Of a DNA stretch of 7,709 nucleotides, positions 6,474 to 7,709 are shown piece by piece. Numbering within the stretch: the stretch's first letter is position 1; every line of letters begins with the position of its first letter. The notes beneath the pieces were generated by a model. The model made no database searches, had not been told where the DNA came from, and saw only the letters and a list, made by a program, of their open reading frames with translations. A program made the position numbers and the translations under genes. Source of the stretch: Gorillibacterium sp. (GTDB taxonomy: Bacteria > Bacillota > Bacilli > Paenibacillales > NBRC-103111). The DNA lies in the NCBI GenBank assembly GCA_014380705.1, contig JACMJI010000260.1, positions 1-7,709 of the forward strand, given 5' to 3'.

Positions 6474-7433
6474 CTAGACAATCCCGACTTCCGCAGGCAC
6501 AGGGGTGTCCGCTATGATCTTATCCAAGATGAACATAATACCATCGTTCTGTCCGCGGACTCGGCTGCGTGCAAGCATGCGATGAGCGAAGACGGGCCTA
6601 GCCAGCTTTTTGATATCATCTGGGATCACATAGCTCCGACCACGGATAACGGCTAATGCTTGAACTGCACGCAGCATCGCCTGTGTTCCGCGGGGACTTA
6701 CACCGAGCATTAGCTCGGGATGGTTCCTTGTCTTCTCTGCAATCTCTACAAGGTAGCGCAGAAGGTCATCACTCACATGAACATTTGTAAATACCTTGGA
6801 GGCAGCAATCAAGTCGGCTTTAGTGGCAACAGGGCGTATAGATTCCAGCGGTTGCTTTTCTTTGAAGCGTCTCAGCAGCTTTATACTATCCTCGGTTTGG
6901 GGATAGCCCATCCCGATTTTAAGCAAAAATCGGTCCAACTGTGCCTCTGGCAACGGGAAAGTCCCTTGATTCTCGACTGGATTTTGCGTGGCGATAACCA
7001 AGAAAGGAAGATCTAGCATGCGAGTCTCCCCGTCTACACTGACCTGCCGCTCCTCCATCGCTTCGAGAAGACTGGATTGCGTGCGGGGTGTTGCTCGATT
7101 GATTTCATCAGCGAGCACGATATTCGCGAATAGCGGTCCCGGGCGAAACTCAAAATCTCCACTTTTTTGACTGTAAAAGTTAATCCCACTAATATCCGAA
7201 GGCAGCAGATCCGGGGTGAATTGCACTCGCTTGAAATCGCAGTCAATGGAACGGGCCAAGGTTTTGGCGAGCAGGGTTTTGCCTGTGCCTGGCACATCCT
7301 CCAATAGGATATGACCTCCAGATATTATCGCAACCAACAAGAGATCGATTGTCTCTTCGTTGCCGATAATGACTTCGGAGATATTGCTTCTGATCCGGAG
7401 TGCCATTTCATGAATAGGGTTCAATTCCAACAT
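6474..7433 (-). CDS. MoxR-family AAA+ ATPase
   Basis: From the chosen start the protein has 319 residues, normal for the MoxR subfamily. Walker A is DVPGTGKT (46-53), Walker B is IVLADE followed by INRA (104-113), sensor 1 lies in ATQNPVENQGTFPLPEAQ (147-164) with Asn150, and sensor 2 is SPRG with Arg247. These make it a competent ATPase by sequence. MoxR proteins act as chaperone-like remodelers, usually with a neighbouring DUF58/VWA partner; that partner follows 11 bases downstream. Two ATGs are available. The one at 7439-7437 is only one base from the Shine-Dalgarno sequence, whereas the one at 7433-7431 has AGAGG seven bases upstream, so I prefer MLELNPIHEM as the N-terminus. It is the first gene of the unit, preceded by repetitive non-coding DNA. 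Confidence 0.94.
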   Translation of the reverse strand: MLELNPIHEMALRIRSNISEVIIGNEETIDLLLVAIISGGHILLEDVPGTGKTLLAKTLARSIDCDFKRVQFTPDLLPSDISGINFYSQKSGDFEFRPGPLFANIVLADEINRATPRTQSSLLEAMEERQVSVDGETRMLDLPFLVIATQNPVENQGTFPLPEAQLDRFLLKIGMGYPQTEDSIKLLRRFKEKQPLESIRPVATKADLIAASKVFTNVHVSDDLLRYLVEIAEKTRNHPELMLGVSPRGTQAMLRAVQALAVIRGRSYVIPDDIKKLARPVFAHRMLARSRVRGQNDGIMFILDKIIADTPVPAEVGIV

Positions 7434-7440
7434 GAACATG

Positions 7441-7448
7441 CCTCTTTT
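7441..7448 (-). promoter_or_regulatory. Ribosome binding site deciding the MoxR start
   Basis: The minus strand reads AAAAGAGG at 7448-7441. Its distance to the ATG at 7433 is seven bases, the normal spacing; its distance to the ATG at 7439 is one base, too short for efficient initiation. Confidence 0.65.
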
Positions 7449-7469
7449 CGTCTTTTTATTAAAATATTA

Positions 7470-7514
7470 GGGATAAGCGGGATAGCGGGATAACCTGATA
7501 AGCGGGATAAGCGG
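7470..7514. repeat. Short tandem array of GGGATAAGC-type units
   Basis: Five imperfect copies of GGGATAAGC (variants GGGATAGC, GGGATAACCT and GATAAGC) lie end to end on the plus strand, ending in GG. They sit about 37 bases upstream of the preferred MoxR start. The array adjoins a weak candidate -10 (TAATAT, 7469-7464) on the minus strand, so the promoter of the MoxR unit, if it is here, would have its -35 region inside the array. The unit length varies between 7 and 10 bases, so this is a degenerate array rather than a clean microsatellite. Confidence 0.6.
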
Positions 7515-7546
7515 TTCATACCTGCTGGAAGCTAATTGGGTAACGG

Positions 7547-7709
7547 GGAAACCTCAGGCTGTTGAAGAAACCAACAGTCAGGCTGCCCAGAAACTAACGG
7601 TCAGGCTGTTGAAAAACCGACAGTCGAGCTGCTCAGAAACTAACGGTCAGGCTGTTGAAAAACCGACAGTCGAGCTGCTCAGAAACTAACAGTCAAGCTG
7701 TTGAAAAAC
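7547..7709. repeat. 46-bp tandem repeat built from 23-bp half-units, continuing past the window
   Basis: Two identical 46-bp copies occupy 7589-7634 and 7635-7680, followed by a partial copy to the window end (7681-7709) and preceded by diverged half-units at 7547-7564 and 7565-7588. Each 46-mer is two related 23-mers, one starting AGAAACTAACGGTC and one AAAAACCGACAGTC, which agree at over half of their positions. Most half-units contain a small CAG-N5-CTG dyad; the copy at 7681-7703 has a perfect AACAG-N5-CTGTT. The 23 and 46 periods are not multiples of three, so the array is unlikely to be coding. It probably belongs to a dispersed intergenic repeat family or to a mobile-element end lying beyond the window. 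Confidence 0.9.

Noticed and set aside
7034..7297. 87-codon frame on the minus strand in another phase within the MoxR gene
   Set aside because: The main frame encodes Walker A, Walker B and sensor motifs across this stretch. The alternative product is Cys/Arg/Ser-rich without any domain.
7547..7709. CRISPR array
   Set aside because: The 46-bp units are directly adjacent with no unique spacers, and the unit is an internal 23-bp duplication; no cas genes are visible.

Overview
The window looks like the chromosome of a low-to-moderate GC Firmicute, most likely Paenibacillus or a relative. This rests on strong GGAGG-type ribosome binding sites, the style of the encoded proteins, a GlnR/TnrA-type operator motif and a short-repeat intergenic region. 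The genus is an inference. All genes lie on the minus strand and form two separate transcription units.

Unit 1 (about 1-3520, running off the left edge) is a branched-chain or hydrophobic amino-acid ABC importer (HAAT family). In transcription order it encodes permease LivH, permease LivM, ATPase LivG, ATPase LivF and the N-terminus of a lipoprotein substrate-binding protein. The genes are packed within a few bases of each other. The binding protein therefore comes last, after the ATPases. Its lipoprotein would capture the solute outside the membrane, LivH/LivM form the channel and LivG/LivF power it.

The 493-base gap 3521-4013 separates the units. It holds a perfect match to the GlnR/TnrA consensus TGTNA-N7-TNACA, three ATGGTG half-sites forming inverted repeats, a leader with tiny overlapping ORFs, and a strong intrinsic terminator for the unit entering from the right.

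Unit 2 (7433 down to 4014) is a MoxR AAA+ ATPase, a DUF58 protein and a multi-pass membrane protein with a DUF4129-like cytoplasmic tail. Such clusters usually also encode a membrane-anchored transglutaminase-like protease. Here the third protein keeps a similar membrane layout but has only a short linker where that domain would sit, and the unit ends at a terminator.

The right end (7440-7709) is non-coding and repetitive. It has a GGGATAAGC-type array next to the moxR start, then 23-bp half-units arranged as a 46-bp tandem repeat that continues out of the window. I see no RNA genes, insertion sequences or CRISPR arrays. Most of the window is ordinary. The points worth a second look are the transglutaminase-less MoxR cluster, the liv regulatory region and the repeat array.
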